Assembly: GCF_001571245.1 (NCBI RefSeq)
Contig: NZ_BCTK01000005.1
Location: 186,001 to 250,000 of the forward strand
Direction of reading: 5' to 3'
Length of the DNA: 64,000 nt
DNA from: Achromobacter piechaudii NBRC 102461
GTDB lineage: Bacteria > Pseudomonadota > Gammaproteobacteria > Burkholderiales > Burkholderiaceae_B
Shown: in pieces, positions 1 through 10,223 of the stretch
Position numbering within the stretch: the stretch's first letter is position 1
Layout: each line of letters opens with the position of its first letter
Notes under the pieces: model-generated
Told to the model about the DNA's origin: nothing
The model's input: the letters and a program-made list of their open reading frames with translations, nothing else
The model's database searches: none
Made by a program: the position numbers and the translations under genes

Positions 1-499
1 GCGGCTCGGCGTCGTGGTCGAACGAGGCGAACACGACGCCGTTCCGACAGGCCACCGCCAGCTTGGTCAGGCCGTGGTCTTCCGTCTTGAAGTCGGCGGG
101 CATGCCGCCGTTCACCTTGCCGTCCTGCTTGACGCCGCGCCGGAACGGCACGCCGATCAGGTTGCCTTGCAGGTCGTAGTTCCACTGGTGGTAGGGGCAG
201 ACGAATTCGCTGCGGTTGCCGGAACGCTCGCGGCAGAACTGCACGCCTCGGTGGGCGCAGACGTTTTCCACCACGCGCACCTGGCCGTCGTTGTCGCGCA
301 GCAGGATGACCGAGCGTTCGCCGACCGCCGTGCGCTTGAAGTCGCCGGGGTTGGGGATTTCGGCTTCCAGGCCGACGTAGCACCAGTGGGCCTGGTAGAA
401 GAAGCGCTCCAGCTCGCGCTGGTGCAGGGCGGCGTCGGTGTAGACGCCGAAGGGAATGCGGTGGGAACCGTCGTCCGGCCAGGGCGGGTCGATGGGCAT
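1..499 (-). CDS. Rieske aromatic-ring-hydroxylating dioxygenase, large (alpha) subunit, N-terminal part
   Basis: The frame runs off the left edge, so only the first 166 residues are visible. They contain a complete Rieske [2Fe-2S] domain, with C81 and H83 (motif CAHRG) and C101 and H104 (motif CPYH). This domain identifies the large subunit of ring-hydroxylating dioxygenases, which take electrons from a reductase or ferredoxin and add O2 to an aromatic ring. The mononuclear-iron domain lies outside the window. The ATG at 499 is preceded by a good ribosome site (AAGGAGA, 6 nt spacing). The gene is divergent from a LysR regulator 113 bp away, a usual arrangement for inducible aromatic catabolism. 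The N-terminal part reminds me of anthranilate-type three-component oxygenases, but this is from memory and the substrate is open. Confidence 0.88.
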   Translation of the reverse strand, partial: MPIDPPWPDDGSHRIPFGVYTDAALHQRELERFFYQAHWCYVGLEAEIPNPGDFKRTAVGERSVILLRDNDGQVRVVENVCAHRGVQFCRERSGNRSEFVCPYHQWNYDLQGNLIGVPFRRGVKQDGKVNGGMPADFKTEDHGLTKLAVACRNGVVFASFDHDAEP

Positions 500-581
500 G
501 GTTTGTCTCCTTGCATTTTTATCGCTGCATCTTCAGCCACCCGATGAAATAAATAAATAGAATCTGATCAATAAACCTAAT

Positions 582-601
582 CACCAGAATCAATATTGGT
601 G
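582..601. promoter_or_regulatory. Inverted repeat CACCA-N10-TGGTG, candidate LysR operator
   Basis: A perfect 5-bp dyad (CACCA at 582-586, TGGTG at 597-601) lies in the AT-rich divergent region between the dioxygenase and the LysR gene. Its right arm abuts the ribosome site (GGAGA) of the regulator, so protein bound here could limit the regulator's own expression. A TGATCA palindrome is at 565-570. The assignment to the LysR protein is inferred from position only. Confidence 0.35.
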
Positions 602-612
602 GAGACAAGCGC

Positions 613-1545
613 ATGAACCTGAAAGACGTGGACCTGAATCTGCTGGTCGTCTTCAATGAATTGCACAAGCATGGCCGGGTGTCGTCTGCCGCGCAGAGCC
701 TGGGCATTTCGCAGCCCGGCGTCAGCAATGCGCTGAACCGATTGCGCAAGCTGCTGGGCGACGAGCTGTTTCTGCGGACCTCGCGCGGGATGGTGCCCAC
801 GCCTTACGCCGAGTCGCTGGCGCAGCCCATCGGCGATGCGCTGGCGGCGCTGCACGGCACGCTGAACGCGCGTGCGCGGTTCGACCCGGCGCGCAGCGAG
901 CGGGCGTTCGTGATCGGCGTGAACGACGTGGGCGAAACCTATTTCCTGCCGCGCCTGATGCGGGCGCTGGACGGGGCCGCGCCGGGCGTCACGATCCGCA
1001 CCGTGCGCACTACGTCCATCGACGTGCGCGACGAAATGGAGCGCGGCCGCATGGATCTGGCGATGGGTTTTCTACCCGGCCTGCAAAGCGGATTTTTCCA
1101 GCGCAAGCTGTTCAGCCAGCCCTATGTGTGCATCTTCAGGCGCGACCATCCGCTGGCGCGTTCCGGCGTGTCGGCCCGGCAGTTCCGCGCGGCCGAACAC
1201 GTGGCCATCGTCTCGGAAGGCACGGGGCACGGCGTGGTGGACGAGGTGATTGCGCAGGCCGGCATCGAACGGCGGCTGCGGCTGACGGTGCCGCACTTCA
1301 TCGCGGTGGGGCCCGTGTTGCAGGCCACCGACATGATCGCGGTCGTGCCGCAGCGCTTTGCCGACTGCGCCTGTGGGCCGTTCGGGCTGGCCACGGCGCC
1401 CTGTCCGGTCAAGATTCCGGAATCGGTCATCAATGTGTTCTGGCACGCGCGCAACCATCGCGAGCCGGCCAACCAATGGTTGCGGCAGGTGGTGGTGGAG
1501 CAGTTCGCCGATCAGGACGGACGCGTCAGCCTTCCCGCAGCGTGA
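613..1545 (+). CDS. LysR-family transcriptional regulator (NodD/NahR-like branch)
   Basis: A 310-residue protein of normal LysR length. Residues 1-65 form the winged helix-turn-helix, with the opening typical of the NodD/NahR/LinR branch (LKDVDLNLLVVF, then a helix rich in SSAAQSLGISQPGVSNAL). Residues 90-300 form the periplasmic-binding-protein-like effector domain. Members of this branch usually respond to an aromatic compound and activate a divergent catabolic operon. Here the divergent neighbour is a Rieske dioxygenase subunit, which makes it the likely target. GGAGA precedes the ATG. The 3' end overlaps the end of the convergent pabC by 20 bp. Confidence 0.9.
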   Translation: MNLKDVDLNLLVVFNELHKHGRVSSAAQSLGISQPGVSNALNRLRKLLGDELFLRTSRGMVPTPYAESLAQPIGDALAALHGTLNARARFDPARSERAFVIGVNDVGETYFLPRLMRALDGAAPGVTIRTVRTTSIDVRDEMERGRMDLAMGFLPGLQSGFFQRKLFSQPYVCIFRRDHPLARSGVSARQFRAAEHVAIVSEGTGHGVVDEVIAQAGIERRLRLTVPHFIAVGPVLQATDMIAVVPQRFADCACGPFGLATAPCPVKIPESVINVFWHARNHREPANQWLRQVVVEQFADQDGRVSLPAA

Positions 1546-2158
1546 CGGTGAACCAGCCGCGCAAGGCATTGGACAGCCGGATTTCCTCGGCGGCGTGCAG
1601 GTCGGCCAGCGTCAGCACGCGTTCGCGCACGTTGTCGGTGTCCAGCAGTTCGCCGCGTTGCACGCCGGGCAGGCAACCGCTGTCCACGGGCGGCGTGTAC
1701 CAGCGCCCGTCCAGGCGCAGATAGACATTGCTGCGGCTGCCTTCGCACAGTTCGCCGCGTTCGTTCAGGTAGAGCAGGTCAAAGATGTGCGGATGCGCGG
1801 GCAGCCACTCGATGGTCTTGGTGTACCAGGGGCGATGCGTGGTCTTGTAGCGCAGCAGCGGCTCGGTGGACCGCAGGGATTCGGGCGCCAGCATCACTTC
1901 CTGCACGGCGGGCAGCGGCGGCAGCATGGCGGTCTGGATGTGGCGGCTGCCGTCGCGGGCGACCAGCAGGCGCAGCCGGTGCGGGCCGGGCGTCACCAAT
2001 CCCATGGCGGCGATCATGATGTCGCCTTCGACCGCGCGCCCGCCCCAGCCATAACCGAGATCCTTGCACGAGGCTTCTAGCCGCTTCAGATGGCGGGCCA
2101 GCAGGGGCACGCGTTGTTCGGCGTCAACCAGGATGGTCTCGATCAGTTCGGGTTGCAT
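1526..2158 (-). CDS. pabC: Aminodeoxychorismate lyase / class IV aminotransferase
   Basis: A 210-residue fold-type IV PLP enzyme. It probably converts 4-amino-4-deoxychorismate to p-aminobenzoate and pyruvate, the last step of PABA supply for folate. Visible features are the arm containing Lys105 (RYKTTHR), the expected Schiff-base lysine, and the downstream NERGELCEGSRSNVYL-type segment of class IV aminotransferases. I chose the ATG at 2158 because AGGAGAG lies just upstream; an in-frame extension to 2242 has no comparable site and would overlap pabB. It follows pabB, which makes the preceding step, so function is well supported by context. A branched-chain or D-amino-acid aminotransferase is the main alternative by sequence alone. 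Confidence 0.85.
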   Translation of the reverse strand: MQPELIETILVDAEQRVPLLARHLKRLEASCKDLGYGWGGRAVEGDIMIAAMGLVTPGPHRLRLLVARDGSRHIQTAMLPPLPAVQEVMLAPESLRSTEPLLRYKTTHRPWYTKTIEWLPAHPHIFDLLYLNERGELCEGSRSNVYLRLDGRWYTPPVDSGCLPGVQRGELLDTDNVRERVLTLADLHAAEEIRLSNALRGWFTVTLREG

Positions 2159-2234
2159 GGGACTCTCCTGGAAAAGGGCGGTGCGGCCGCGCTCTATGCT
2201 ACTACCGCTGTTGCGGGGATATCCAGCGCGTGCG

Positions 2235-3371
2235 TCAGGCACGCAGGATCCGGGCTTTCCAATGGCATTCCTGCCATTCTTCCGCCGGGTCCGAATCGTG
2301 CACGATGCCGCCGCCCACGCTGTAGACGCCGTGGCCGGCGTCGTCCAGCACCAGCGTGCGGATCGCCACGTTCAATGAAAAATCGCCGTCCGGCGCCAGC
2401 CAGCCGACGCTGCCGCAGTACAGGCCGCGTGGCGCGCTTTCCATCTGCCGGATGCGGCGCATCGCCGCCACCTTGGGCGCGCCGGTGATCGACCCGCAGG
2501 GAAACAGCGCGCGCAGCACGTCTTCCAGGCTGGCTTGCGGCGCCTCGGCCGACACCGTGGACGTCATGGTCCAGACGGTCGGATAGCGTTCCAGCGAGAA
2601 CAGCGCGTCTACCTTGACCGAGCCCGGCCGGGCCAGCCGGCCCAGATCGTTGCGCAGCAGATCGACGATCATCAGGTTTTCGGCGCGGTTCTTTTCGCTG
2701 GCCAGCAGGGCTTGTCCCAGGCGCGCGTCTTCGACCGGATCGGCATCGCGCGGCGCGGTGCCCTTCATGGGGCGCGTGGTCAGCCGCGCGCCTTCGCGCC
2801 GCACGAACAGCTCGGGCGAAAACGACAGCACCGTGCGCGCGCCATCCTGGATGAACGCCGCGTGCGAGACGGGGTTGCGGGCGGCGATGCGGCGGTACAG
2901 CGTGGCCGCGTCGCCCTGGTATTGCACGTCCAGCGGCTGCGTGAAGTTGACCTGGTACAGCTCGCCGTCCGCGATCAGGCCCCGGATGGCGTCGATCTGG
3001 CGCACGTAGTCGGCTTCGGTCATGCGCGGCGCGGGCAGGCTGATGGCGCCCGGCATGCTGGCCGCGTCGGGCGCGTCCCAAGGGGCTTCGTCGATCTTGC
3101 GTTCGAACACCAGCGCGGTCAGCCGGGGGCGGCCATCATCCTGCGCAGGCGACCAAGGCCCCGCAGGCGCGGCCAGCGTGGCTTCCGGCAGCAGCCATTC
3201 GCCCAATTCGTAATCCAGCAACAGGGCCACCCAGCGGCCCTGCTGGCGCTCGGCCTCGATGGCGGCCAGCGCGGGGCCGACCTCGGCGGCGGCGCGCGCC
3301 TCGATCCGCGAGCAATAGCCCTCGAACTTCAGCGCGCGGCCGGCCAGCCGGTCTTCAAAACGACAATACAT
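2235..3371 (-). CDS. pabB: Aminodeoxychorismate synthase component I
   Basis: A 378-residue chorismate-binding enzyme that aminates chorismate to 4-amino-4-deoxychorismate, using ammonia from a glutaminase partner (PabA, not in this window). Diagnostic motifs are SFSPELF (183-189), PMKGTAPR (201-208) with Lys203 matching the catalytic lysine of the PabB/TrpE PIKGT motif, ENLMIVDLLRNDLGR (231-245) and FPCGSITGAPK (290-300). It is shorter than E. coli PabB, with a brief N-terminal region, as in many betaproteobacteria. It starts only 5 bp after the uvrA stop without a strong ribosome site of its own, so translation may be coupled to uvrA. pabC follows on the same strand. Confidence 0.93.
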   Translation of the reverse strand: MYCRFEDRLAGRALKFEGYCSRIEARAAAEVGPALAAIEAERQQGRWVALLLDYELGEWLLPEATLAAPAGPWSPAQDDGRPRLTALVFERKIDEAPWDAPDAASMPGAISLPAPRMTEADYVRQIDAIRGLIADGELYQVNFTQPLDVQYQGDAATLYRRIAARNPVSHAAFIQDGARTVLSFSPELFVRREGARLTTRPMKGTAPRDADPVEDARLGQALLASEKNRAENLMIVDLLRNDLGRLARPGSVKVDALFSLERYPTVWTMTSTVSAEAPQASLEDVLRALFPCGSITGAPKVAAMRRIRQMESAPRGLYCGSVGWLAPDGDFSLNVAIRTLVLDDAGHGVYSVGGGIVHDSDPAEEWQECHWKARILRA

Positions 3372-3376
3372 GCTTG

Positions 3377-6300
3377 CTACGGTTGTTGATGTGCCAGGAA
3401 TTCCGTCAGGACGCGTCCGGTATGGGAGTGGTCGGCCAGGGTCATCACATGTTCCGGCGAGCCTTCGGCAACCAGCTGGCCGCCGCCCGTGCCGCCTTCG
3501 GGGCCCAGGTCCAGCAGCCAGTCGGCTTCGGCGATGACGTCCAGATTATGCTCGATCACGACCACGGTATTGCCGGCTTCCACCAGCCGATGCAGCACAT
3601 GGATCAGCTTTTCGACGTCGGCCATCGACAAGCCCACGGTCGGCTCGTCCAGCACGTACAGCGTGTGCGGGATGCGCGAGGCGCGGCCGGTCTTGATCAG
3701 GCCGTCGGTCAGGCGCGCCTTGGACAGCTCGGTCACCAGCTTGATGCGCTGCGCCTCGCCGCCGGACAGCGTGGGCGAGGGCTGGCCCAGCGTCAGGTAG
3801 CCCAGGCCCACGTCCTGCATCAGTTGCAGCGGGCGGTGGATCTTGGGATGCGCGGCGAAGTAGCCGATGGCATCGTCCACTTCCATGGACAGCAGCTCGC
3901 CCGCGTTCTTGCCCCGCATCTGCACGCTGAGTGTGTCGCTGTTGAAGCGCGCGCCATTGCACGCGTCGCAAGGCACTTTGACGTCGGGCAGGAAGTTCAT
4001 TTCGATGGTGCGCATGCCCTGGCCTTCGCAGATGGGGCAGCGGCCGTCGCCGGTATTGAACGAGAAGCGCGCCGCCGTCCAGCCGCGCATGCGGGCTTCG
4101 CGGGTGTCGGCGAACTGCTTGCGCACGTCGTCCCAGAAGCCCACATACGTGGCCGGGCATGAGCGCGGCGTCTTGCCGATGGGGGTCTGGTCCACTTCCA
4201 GCACGCGGTCGATGGCTTCCCAGCCCTTGATGCTCTCGCAACCCGCCCAGCCCGGAGACTTGCCTTGCGACACGGCCTGGGTCAGGTTGTCCAGCAACAC
4301 TTCGCGCGCCAGCGTTGACTTGCCCGAGCCGGACACGCCGGTCACCACGCTCAAACGGCCCACCGGAATCTTGGCGTCCACGCTGCGCAGGTTGTGCAGG
4401 CGTGCGCCCCGGATCTCGATCATGGGCGTGTCGGCCTCGACCGGACGGCGGCCCTGCAACGGATGCGCCAGCGGTGTTTTCAGATAGCGGCCCGTGACCG
4501 ATTCGGGCGCATCCATCACGTCCTGCACGGTGCCTTGCGCCACGACGCGGCCGCCACGGATGCCCGCGCCCGGTCCGATGTCGATCACGTGCGAGGCGCG
4601 GCGGATCGTGTCGTCGTCATGTTCCACCACCACCAGCGTGTTGCCGTTGCCTTCCAGGCGCGCCAGCGCATCGAGCAGGATGCGGTTGTCGCGCGGGTGC
4701 AGGCCGATGGTCGGTTCGTCCAGCACGTAGCAGACGCCTTGCAGGTTGGAGCCGAGCTGCGCGGCCAGCCGGATGCGCTGCGCTTCGCCGCCAGACAGCG
4801 TGGGCGCGGCGCGGTCCAGTGCCAGATAGTTCAGGCCCACTTCCTGCATGAAGTTCAGGCGGCCGCGGATTTCGGTCAGGATGTCGCGGGCGATCTCGCC
4901 TTCGCGGCCGCGCGCCACCAGGCCGGTGAAGAAGGTGTGCGCGTCCGACACCGGCAGCGAGGCCAGCTCGGCAATGGACTTGTCGCGCCAGCGCACGGCG
5001 CGCGCCACGCGGTTCAGCCGTTGCCCGTCGCACTGCGTGCACGCCTTGGTCTCGCCTTCATACCAGGCGTTCCAGGCGGTTTCCTCGCCGGTCTGTTCTT
5101 CGTCAAAGCCCTGCAATTGCAGGCCCGTGCCGTAGCAGCCCGTGCACCATCCATGCTTGGAGTTGTACGAGAACAGGCGCGGATCCGGTTCAGGAAAGCT
5201 CGTGCCGCAGGACGGGCACGCGCGCTTGACCGAAAAATGCTGCTGCTGCAATTCGCTGTTCAGCGCTTCGTGCAGCTTGTTCACGGGCCATACCACCGAC
5301 ATCACGCCCTGGCCGTTTTCCAGCGCGCTCTTGACGGCGGCGCGCAGGTCCGCTTCGTTGGCCGGGTCCACGACGACGTCCGCTACGGGCAGTTCGATGG
5401 TGTGTTCCTTGTAGCGGTCCAGGCGCGGCCACGGGGCCACGGGGATGAACTCGCCGTCCACGCGCAGGTGGCTATGGCCCTTGGAGCCGGCCCATTTGGC
5501 CAGGTCCGTGTAATAGCCCTTGCGCGCGGTGACCAGCGGGGCCAGCAAGCCGATGTGCACGCCCTTGTGGTCGCGCAGCAGGCGGGCCACGATCTGGTCG
5601 GTGTTCTGCGGTTCGACGGCCACGTTGCAATCCGGGCAGTACTGCGTGCCCAGCTTCACATACAGCAGGCGCAGGAAATGGTGGATTTCCGTCATCGTGG
5701 CCACGGTGGACTTGCGTCCGCCCCGGCTGGTGCGCTGTTCGATGGCGACGGTGGGCGGAATGCCGAAGATGGCATCCACGTCGGGTTTGCCGGCCGGCTG
5801 CACGATGGCGCGCGCGTAGGCGTTCAGCGATTCCAGGTAGCGCCGCTGGCCTTCGTTGAACAGGATGTCAAAGGCCAGCGTCGATTTGCCCGAGCCGGAC
5901 ACGCCGGTGATCACGGTGAACTTGTCATGCGGAATTTCAACGCTGATGTTCTTCAGGTTGTGTTCGCGCGCGTTGCGGATCTCGATCGCCATGTTGCCCT
6001 GGCGGCGCGCGCGCATCACGGATTGCAGCGGCCTGCCTTCGCCTGCGCCGCTGGCCGCGTCGTAGCTGGCGGCGGGTTCGGCGATGCGGGCCGTCAGGCC
6101 GGCCTGCTCCACTTCTTGCGCGTCGATATCGCTGGTGACCGCCACGTCAGCCGGCAGGATGCTGACTTCGTAATCGCGCAGGGCCGCGCCCGTGTGCGAC
6201 TTGGGGTTGTCCATCAGGTCCTGCGGCGTGCCCACGCCGATGAGCAGGCCGCCGGCGTCGCCGCCTTCGGGGCCCAGGTCGATCAGCCAGTCGGCCGCGC

Positions 6301-9166
6301 GGATCACGTCCAGGTTGTGCTCGATGACCAGCAGCGTGTGGCCAGCGGCCAGCAGCTTGCGGAAGGCGCGCATCAGGCGCGCGACGTCGTCGAAGTGCAG
6401 GCCGGTGGTGGGTTCGTCGAACAGGAACAGGCTGCCCTTCTTGGCGACCTTGGCGGTGGAAATACCGCTGCGGGCGGCTTCGGCCAGATGGCCGGCCAGC
6501 TTCAGGCGCTGGGCCTCGCCACCGGACAGGGTGGGCACGGGCTGGCCCAGCCGCACGTATTCCAGGCCCACGTCGGCCAGTGGCGCCAGGCCGGTCTGCA
6601 CGTCGCGCAGGCCCTTGAAGAAGTCGAGCGCTTCGCTGACCGTCATGGCCAGCACTTCGTCAATCGACGCGCTCTTGCCCAGGTGTTCGACGCGCACTTC
6701 CAGCACTTCGGGGCGGAAGCGCTTGCCGTCGCAGTCGGGGCAGCGCAGGTAGACGTCGGACAGGAACTGCATCTCGACGTGTTCGAAGCCCGTGCCGCCG
6801 CAGGTCGGGCAGCGTCCGTCGCCGCCGTTGAAGCTGAACGTGCCGGCCGTGTAGGCGCGTTCGCGCGCCAGCGGGGCCTGCGCGAACAGCTTGCGGATGG
6901 CGTCGAATGCGCCCACGTAGCTGGCGGGGTTCGAACGCGCCGTCTTGCCGATGGGCGTCTGGTCCACCATGACCACGTCGGCGATCTGTTCCGCGCCCAG
7001 CAGGCGCTCGAACGCGCCCGGCGTTTCCGACGGCTTGCCCTTTTGCTTGAGCAGCGCGGGGTACAGCACGTCTTGCACCAGCGTGGATTTGCCCGAGCCG
7101 GACACACCGGTCACGCAGACCAGCCGGCCCAGCGGCAGCTCGACGGATACGTTCTTCAGGTTGTGCGCACTGACGCCTTCCAGCAGCAGGCGCGGCGTGT
7201 TCGCCGCCACCGGCATGGGGCGCGGCGCTTCCACGCGCTGACGCCCGCCCAGGTAGTTGCCCGTCAGCGTTTCGGCTGCGCGCAATTGCTTGGGCGTGCC
7301 GTCAAAGACGATGTAGCCGCCGCGTTCGCCCGGGCCGGGGCCGATGTCGATGATGCGGTCGGCAGCGACCATCACCTGCGGATCGTGTTCGACCACCACC
7401 AGCGTGTTGCCGGCGTTGCGCAGCCGGTGCATGACTTCCACCACGCGGTGCATGTCGCGCGGGTGCAGGCCGATCGAAGGTTCATCCAGCACGAAAAGCG
7501 TGTTCACCAGCGACGTGCCCAGCGCGGTGGTCAGGTTGATCCGCTGCACTTCGCCGCCCGACAGCGTGCGGCTCTGGCGGTCCAGCGTCAGGTAGCCCAG
7601 GCCCACGTCGCACAGGAATTTCAGGCGCGCGCGCACCTCGGTCATGAGCAGGTCGGTGGCTGCGTCCAGCGCGCCCGAGAAGGACAGCTCGTCAAAGAAA
7701 CGCCGCACCCGTTCGATGGGCAGCAGCATCACGTCGTGGATCGACAGGCCGCCCAGATGGTTCAGCTGATCACGCGTCCAATTGGCGCCCACGGGCATGA
7801 AGCGCTGATAGCGGCCATCTTCGGGCGGCAGCACGGTGTCGGCTTCTTCACGGGTGCCCAGGCGCCACAGCAGCGCGTCGGGCTTGAGGCGCGCGCCATT
7901 GCAGGTGGGGCAGGGCGTGTAGCTGCGGTACTTGGACAGCAGCACGCGCACGTGCATCTTGTACGCCTTGGTTTCGAGCCAGTCGAAGAAGCGCTGCACG
8001 CCGTACCACTGATGCTTCCAGGCGTCGTTGCCGCCCTTCCAGTCGGGCGTACCGTACAGCACCCAGCGCTTGTGTTCTTCGCTGAGGCTTTTCCAGGGCA
8101 CACCCAGCGGCACGCCGGCGCGCGGGGCGTATTTTTGCAGCTCGTCCTGGCATTCCTTGTAGGACGGCGTGGTCCACGGCTTGATCGCGCCTTCCATCAA
8201 GGTCTTGTTTTCGTCGGGGATGACCAGGCCGAAGTCGATGCCGATCACGCGGCCAAAGCCCCGGCACGCCTCGCAGGCGCCCAGCGGCGAATTGAACGAG
8301 AAGCTGCTGGGCAGCGGGTCGGTGTATTCGATATTGCAGTCGGCGCAGTGCAGGCGGTCGCTGTACTTCCAGATGTCCGCGTTCTCGCCCTCGGCGTTCA
8401 TGACGTAGACGGCCAGATGGCCGGCGCCCATGCGCAGCGCCGTGTCCAGCGCTTCCATGATGCGTTCGCGTTCGGTGCCGGCGAAGCGGAAGCGGTCCTG
8501 GATGACGTGCAGGATTCGGCGTTCTTCGCCGGCGTCCTGGGCGGCCTTGCCCTTCTTGGCGCCCTTGGCTGCCTTGGCGCCTTTGGCGAGCGTGGCGCGC
8601 GGCACGGCGGTTTCCTCGGCGTGCACGCGGGTGTAGCCCTGCTGCTCAAGAAAGCCGCGCACTTCTTCTTCGGTGAAGTTGGCGGGCACGGCGATGGGGA
8701 AGGTCACCACCAGGCGCGGATCGCCGGCCACGGCGGCGCGTTCGGCCAGCGAGTGGTAGACGGATTCGGGCGTGTCGCGCCGCACCAGCTTGCCGCAGCC
8801 GCGACAGTACAGGCGCGCGCCGCGCGCGAACAACAATTTCAGGTGGTCGTTCAGTTCGGTCATCGTGCCGACCGTGCTGCGCGAGCTGCGCACCGGGTTG
8901 GTCTGGTCGATGGCGATGGCGGGCAGGATGCCTTCGATGCGGTCCACCTGCGGCTTGTCCATGCGGTCCAGGAACTGGCGCGCATAGGGCGAGAAGGTTT
9001 CCACGTAGCGCCGTTGGCCCTCGGCGTACAGGGTGTCGAACGCCAGCGAGCTTTTGCCGGATCCCGACACGCCGGTCACGACGACCAATTCCCCGGTGGC
9101 GAGGGTCAGGTCCAGGTTTTTGAGGTTGTTCTGGCGTGCGCCAACGATGCGGATTTGGGAGCTCAT
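3377..9166 (-). CDS. uvrA: Giant tandem UvrA (two fused UvrA-like units)
   Basis: A 1,929-residue protein, about twice the normal UvrA length, made of two complete UvrA-like units joined near residues 995-1058. UvrA recognises damaged DNA and loads UvrB in nucleotide excision repair. There are four Walker A motifs (GVSGSGKS at about 33-39, 687-694, 1088-1095 and 1610-1617), four LSGGE-type signatures (first two at 535-538 and 880-883) and Walker B/DEP motifs. Zinc-binding CxxC pairs recur (CRGC at 121, CADC at 274, CEAC at 298, CPTC at 419, CPDC at 1177). The two halves are similar but clearly diverged. Residues 191-212 form a Lys/Ala-rich low-complexity insert in unit 1. I recall such double-length UvrA proteins from other Burkholderiales, where a normal-length UvrA exists elsewhere; whether this one replaces or supplements it cannot be seen here. 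A LexA-like box lies 135 bp upstream. pabB and pabC follow in the same direction. Confidence 0.93.
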   Translation of the reverse strand: MSSQIRIVGARQNNLKNLDLTLATGELVVVTGVSGSGKSSLAFDTLYAEGQRRYVETFSPYARQFLDRMDKPQVDRIEGILPAIAIDQTNPVRSSRSTVGTMTELNDHLKLLFARGARLYCRGCGKLVRRDTPESVYHSLAERAAVAGDPRLVVTFPIAVPANFTEEEVRGFLEQQGYTRVHAEETAVPRATLAKGAKAAKGAKKGKAAQDAGEERRILHVIQDRFRFAGTERERIMEALDTALRMGAGHLAVYVMNAEGENADIWKYSDRLHCADCNIEYTDPLPSSFSFNSPLGACEACRGFGRVIGIDFGLVIPDENKTLMEGAIKPWTTPSYKECQDELQKYAPRAGVPLGVPWKSLSEEHKRWVLYGTPDWKGGNDAWKHQWYGVQRFFDWLETKAYKMHVRVLLSKYRSYTPCPTCNGARLKPDALLWRLGTREEADTVLPPEDGRYQRFMPVGANWTRDQLNHLGGLSIHDVMLLPIERVRRFFDELSFSGALDAATDLLMTEVRARLKFLCDVGLGYLTLDRQSRTLSGGEVQRINLTTALGTSLVNTLFVLDEPSIGLHPRDMHRVVEVMHRLRNAGNTLVVVEHDPQVMVAADRIIDIGPGPGERGGYIVFDGTPKQLRAAETLTGNYLGGRQRVEAPRPMPVAANTPRLLLEGVSAHNLKNVSVELPLGRLVCVTGVSGSGKSTLVQDVLYPALLKQKGKPSETPGAFERLLGAEQIADVVMVDQTPIGKTARSNPASYVGAFDAIRKLFAQAPLARERAYTAGTFSFNGGDGRCPTCGGTGFEHVEMQFLSDVYLRCPDCDGKRFRPEVLEVRVEHLGKSASIDEVLAMTVSEALDFFKGLRDVQTGLAPLADVGLEYVRLGQPVPTLSGGEAQRLKLAGHLAEAARSGISTAKVAKKGSLFLFDEPTTGLHFDDVARLMRAFRKLLAAGHTLLVIEHNLDVIRAADWLIDLGPEGGDAGGLLIGVGTPQDLMDNPKSHTGAALRDYEVSILPADVAVTSDIDAQEVEQAGLTARIAEPAASYDAASGAGEGRPLQSVMRARRQGNMAIEIRNAREHNLKNISVEIPHDKFTVITGVSGSGKSTLAFDILFNEGQRRYLESLNAYARAIVQPAGKPDVDAIFGIPPTVAIEQRTSRGGRKSTVATMTEIHHFLRLLYVKLGTQYCPDCNVAVEPQNTDQIVARLLRDHKGVHIGLLAPLVTARKGYYTDLAKWAGSKGHSHLRVDGEFIPVAPWPRLDRYKEHTIELPVADVVVDPANEADLRAAVKSALENGQGVMSVVWPVNKLHEALNSELQQQHFSVKRACPSCGTSFPEPDPRLFSYNSKHGWCTGCYGTGLQLQGFDEEQTGEETAWNAWYEGETKACTQCDGQRLNRVARAVRWRDKSIAELASLPVSDAHTFFTGLVARGREGEIARDILTEIRGRLNFMQEVGLNYLALDRAAPTLSGGEAQRIRLAAQLGSNLQGVCYVLDEPTIGLHPRDNRILLDALARLEGNGNTLVVVEHDDDTIRRASHVIDIGPGAGIRGGRVVAQGTVQDVMDAPESVTGRYLKTPLAHPLQGRRPVEADTPMIEIRGARLHNLRSVDAKIPVGRLSVVTGVSGSGKSTLAREVLLDNLTQAVSQGKSPGWAGCESIKGWEAIDRVLEVDQTPIGKTPRSCPATYVGFWDDVRKQFADTREARMRGWTAARFSFNTGDGRCPICEGQGMRTIEMNFLPDVKVPCDACNGARFNSDTLSVQMRGKNAGELLSMEVDDAIGYFAAHPKIHRPLQLMQDVGLGYLTLGQPSPTLSGGEAQRIKLVTELSKARLTDGLIKTGRASRIPHTLYVLDEPTVGLSMADVEKLIHVLHRLVEAGNTVVVIEHNLDVIAEADWLLDLGPEGGTGGGQLVAEGSPEHVMTLADHSHTGRVLTEFLAHQQP

Positions 9167-9250
9167 GGACGGTATCGTAGCCTGAGGGAAGGCGGCTGCC
9201 CGGGCGATAAGCCATCGCTGGTTCCAAGCGCGCCGATATGGAATAATTGC

Positions 9251-9284
9251 CTATATTGTGAACCGCATGTCCATATTGTGGACA
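9251..9284. promoter_or_regulatory. Candidate IclR-family operator: direct and inverted repeats
   Basis: Two copies of ATATTGTG (9253-9260 and 9273-9280) lie exactly 20 bp apart. The second is embedded in a 17-bp dyad, TGTCCA-TATTG-TGGACA (9268-9284). They sit in the divergent region between uvrA and the IclR gene. Helically phased repeats upstream of an IclR gene suggest autoregulation and control of the aldolase-kinase operon. This is inferred from position and symmetry, not from a known consensus. Confidence 0.45.
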
Positions 9285-9300
9285 GCGCTAGGCCAGGTTG

Positions 9301-9316
9301 CTGTACAAATAAACAG
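9301..9316. promoter_or_regulatory. LexA-like SOS box upstream of uvrA
   Basis: CTGTACAAATAAACAG matches the CTGT-N8-ACAG form of the E. coli-type LexA operator, with an AT-rich spacer as expected. It lies 135 bp upstream of the uvrA start on the uvrA side of the divergent region, 100 bp before the likely IclR start. uvrA is a classic SOS gene, so LexA control of the giant UvrA is the simplest reading. The iclR promoter could also be affected. Confidence 0.65.
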
Positions 9317-9415
9317 TATCGCAGATTCGTCTGAATTTCGTGCTGTCGGCATTGCGAATCTGTGCGTTTCTTCGTAATGCTCTTAACGGCGCAGGGTTCT
9401 TATCTGGGGACGTTC

Positions 9416-10201
9416 TTGTCGGAAACCAAGGTCGCGGGCGCCGCGGCATTCGCAAAATTCATGGCCGTGTTGCAAGCGGTGGCCGATGCGCCCGAACCGC
9501 CCACGGCCGCCGCGCTGGCGCGCAGCTGCGGCTATCCCCGCCCCACCGTCTACCGCATCGTGGCCGCGCTGGCCGAGCAGGGCATGGTGGCGGAAACGGG
9601 TGGCGCGTATCGCCTGGGCACGCGTTTGATGTCGCTGGCCAGCCGCGCGTGGTCCCAGTTCGACCTGCGCGCCGCGCTGGCGCCCGACCTGCAAGCCCTG
9701 CGCGACGCCACCGGCGAAACGGTCCACCTGGCCGTGCCGGCGGGCCACGAAATGATCTATATCGACAAGCTGGAAAGCCCCGGCCCCGTGCGCATGGTGT
9801 CGCGGGTGGGCGCTTCCGTGGCGCTGCATTCCAGCGCCGTGGGCAAGGCCTACCTGGCCGCGCTGGACGAAGCCCCGCGCGAACAGCTGTTGCGCAGCCT
9901 GCCGCTGCCGGCGCGCATGCCCGGCACCGTCACCAGCCTGCCCGCGTTGCGGGCGGTGCTGGATGAAGCCCGAGGGCGCGGCTACGCCATGGACGACGAA
10001 GAAAACGAAGCCGGTATCGTCTGTTACGGCGTCGCGCTTTGCGACGCGTCCGGCCGCCCGGTGGCGGGCGTCAGCGTCAGCACGCTGTTGTTCCGGCGCC
10101 AGGACAACCCGCAAACCGCCTACATCGACCCCTTGCTGCGGCTGCGCGATGCCGCCGCAGCCAAACTTGCCGTGTTGCCGGTGACCACCGGCGGCGCCTG
10201 A
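9416..10201 (+). CDS. IclR-family transcriptional regulator
   Basis: About 261 residues from a TTG at 9416 (GGGGAC 7-8 nt upstream). A longer form from a GTG at 9362 or an ATG at 9377 is open but lacks a ribosome site. The N-terminal winged helix (ALARSCGYPRPTVYRIVAAL) and the C-terminal GAF-like effector domain (YIDKLES, SAVGKAYLAAL, GIVCYGVAL) are typical of IclR regulators of sugar-acid and aromatic catabolism. It heads an apparent operon with a KDPG-type aldolase and a KDG-type kinase. By analogy with KdgR-like IclR proteins, it probably senses a 2-keto-3-deoxy sugar acid. Candidate binding repeats lie upstream at 9251-9284. Confidence 0.88.
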   Translation: MSETKVAGAAAFAKFMAVLQAVADAPEPPTAAALARSCGYPRPTVYRIVAALAEQGMVAETGGAYRLGTRLMSLASRAWSQFDLRAALAPDLQALRDATGETVHLAVPAGHEMIYIDKLESPGPVRMVSRVGASVALHSSAVGKAYLAALDEAPREQLLRSLPLPARMPGTVTSLPALRAVLDEARGRGYAMDDEENEAGIVCYGVALCDASGRPVAGVSVSTLLFRRQDNPQTAYIDPLLRLRDAAAAKLAVLPVTTGGA

Positions 10202-10223
10202 CCGTCAGCCTCAGAGGAATTCC

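Noticed and set aside
4394..9334. A 1,646-codon open frame antisense to uvrA
   Set aside because: It mirrors the uvrA reading frame in GC-rich DNA, has no domain pattern beyond compositional bias (Ala, Gln, His, Arg, Val) and no ribosome site; uvrA on the other strand has clear motifs throughout.
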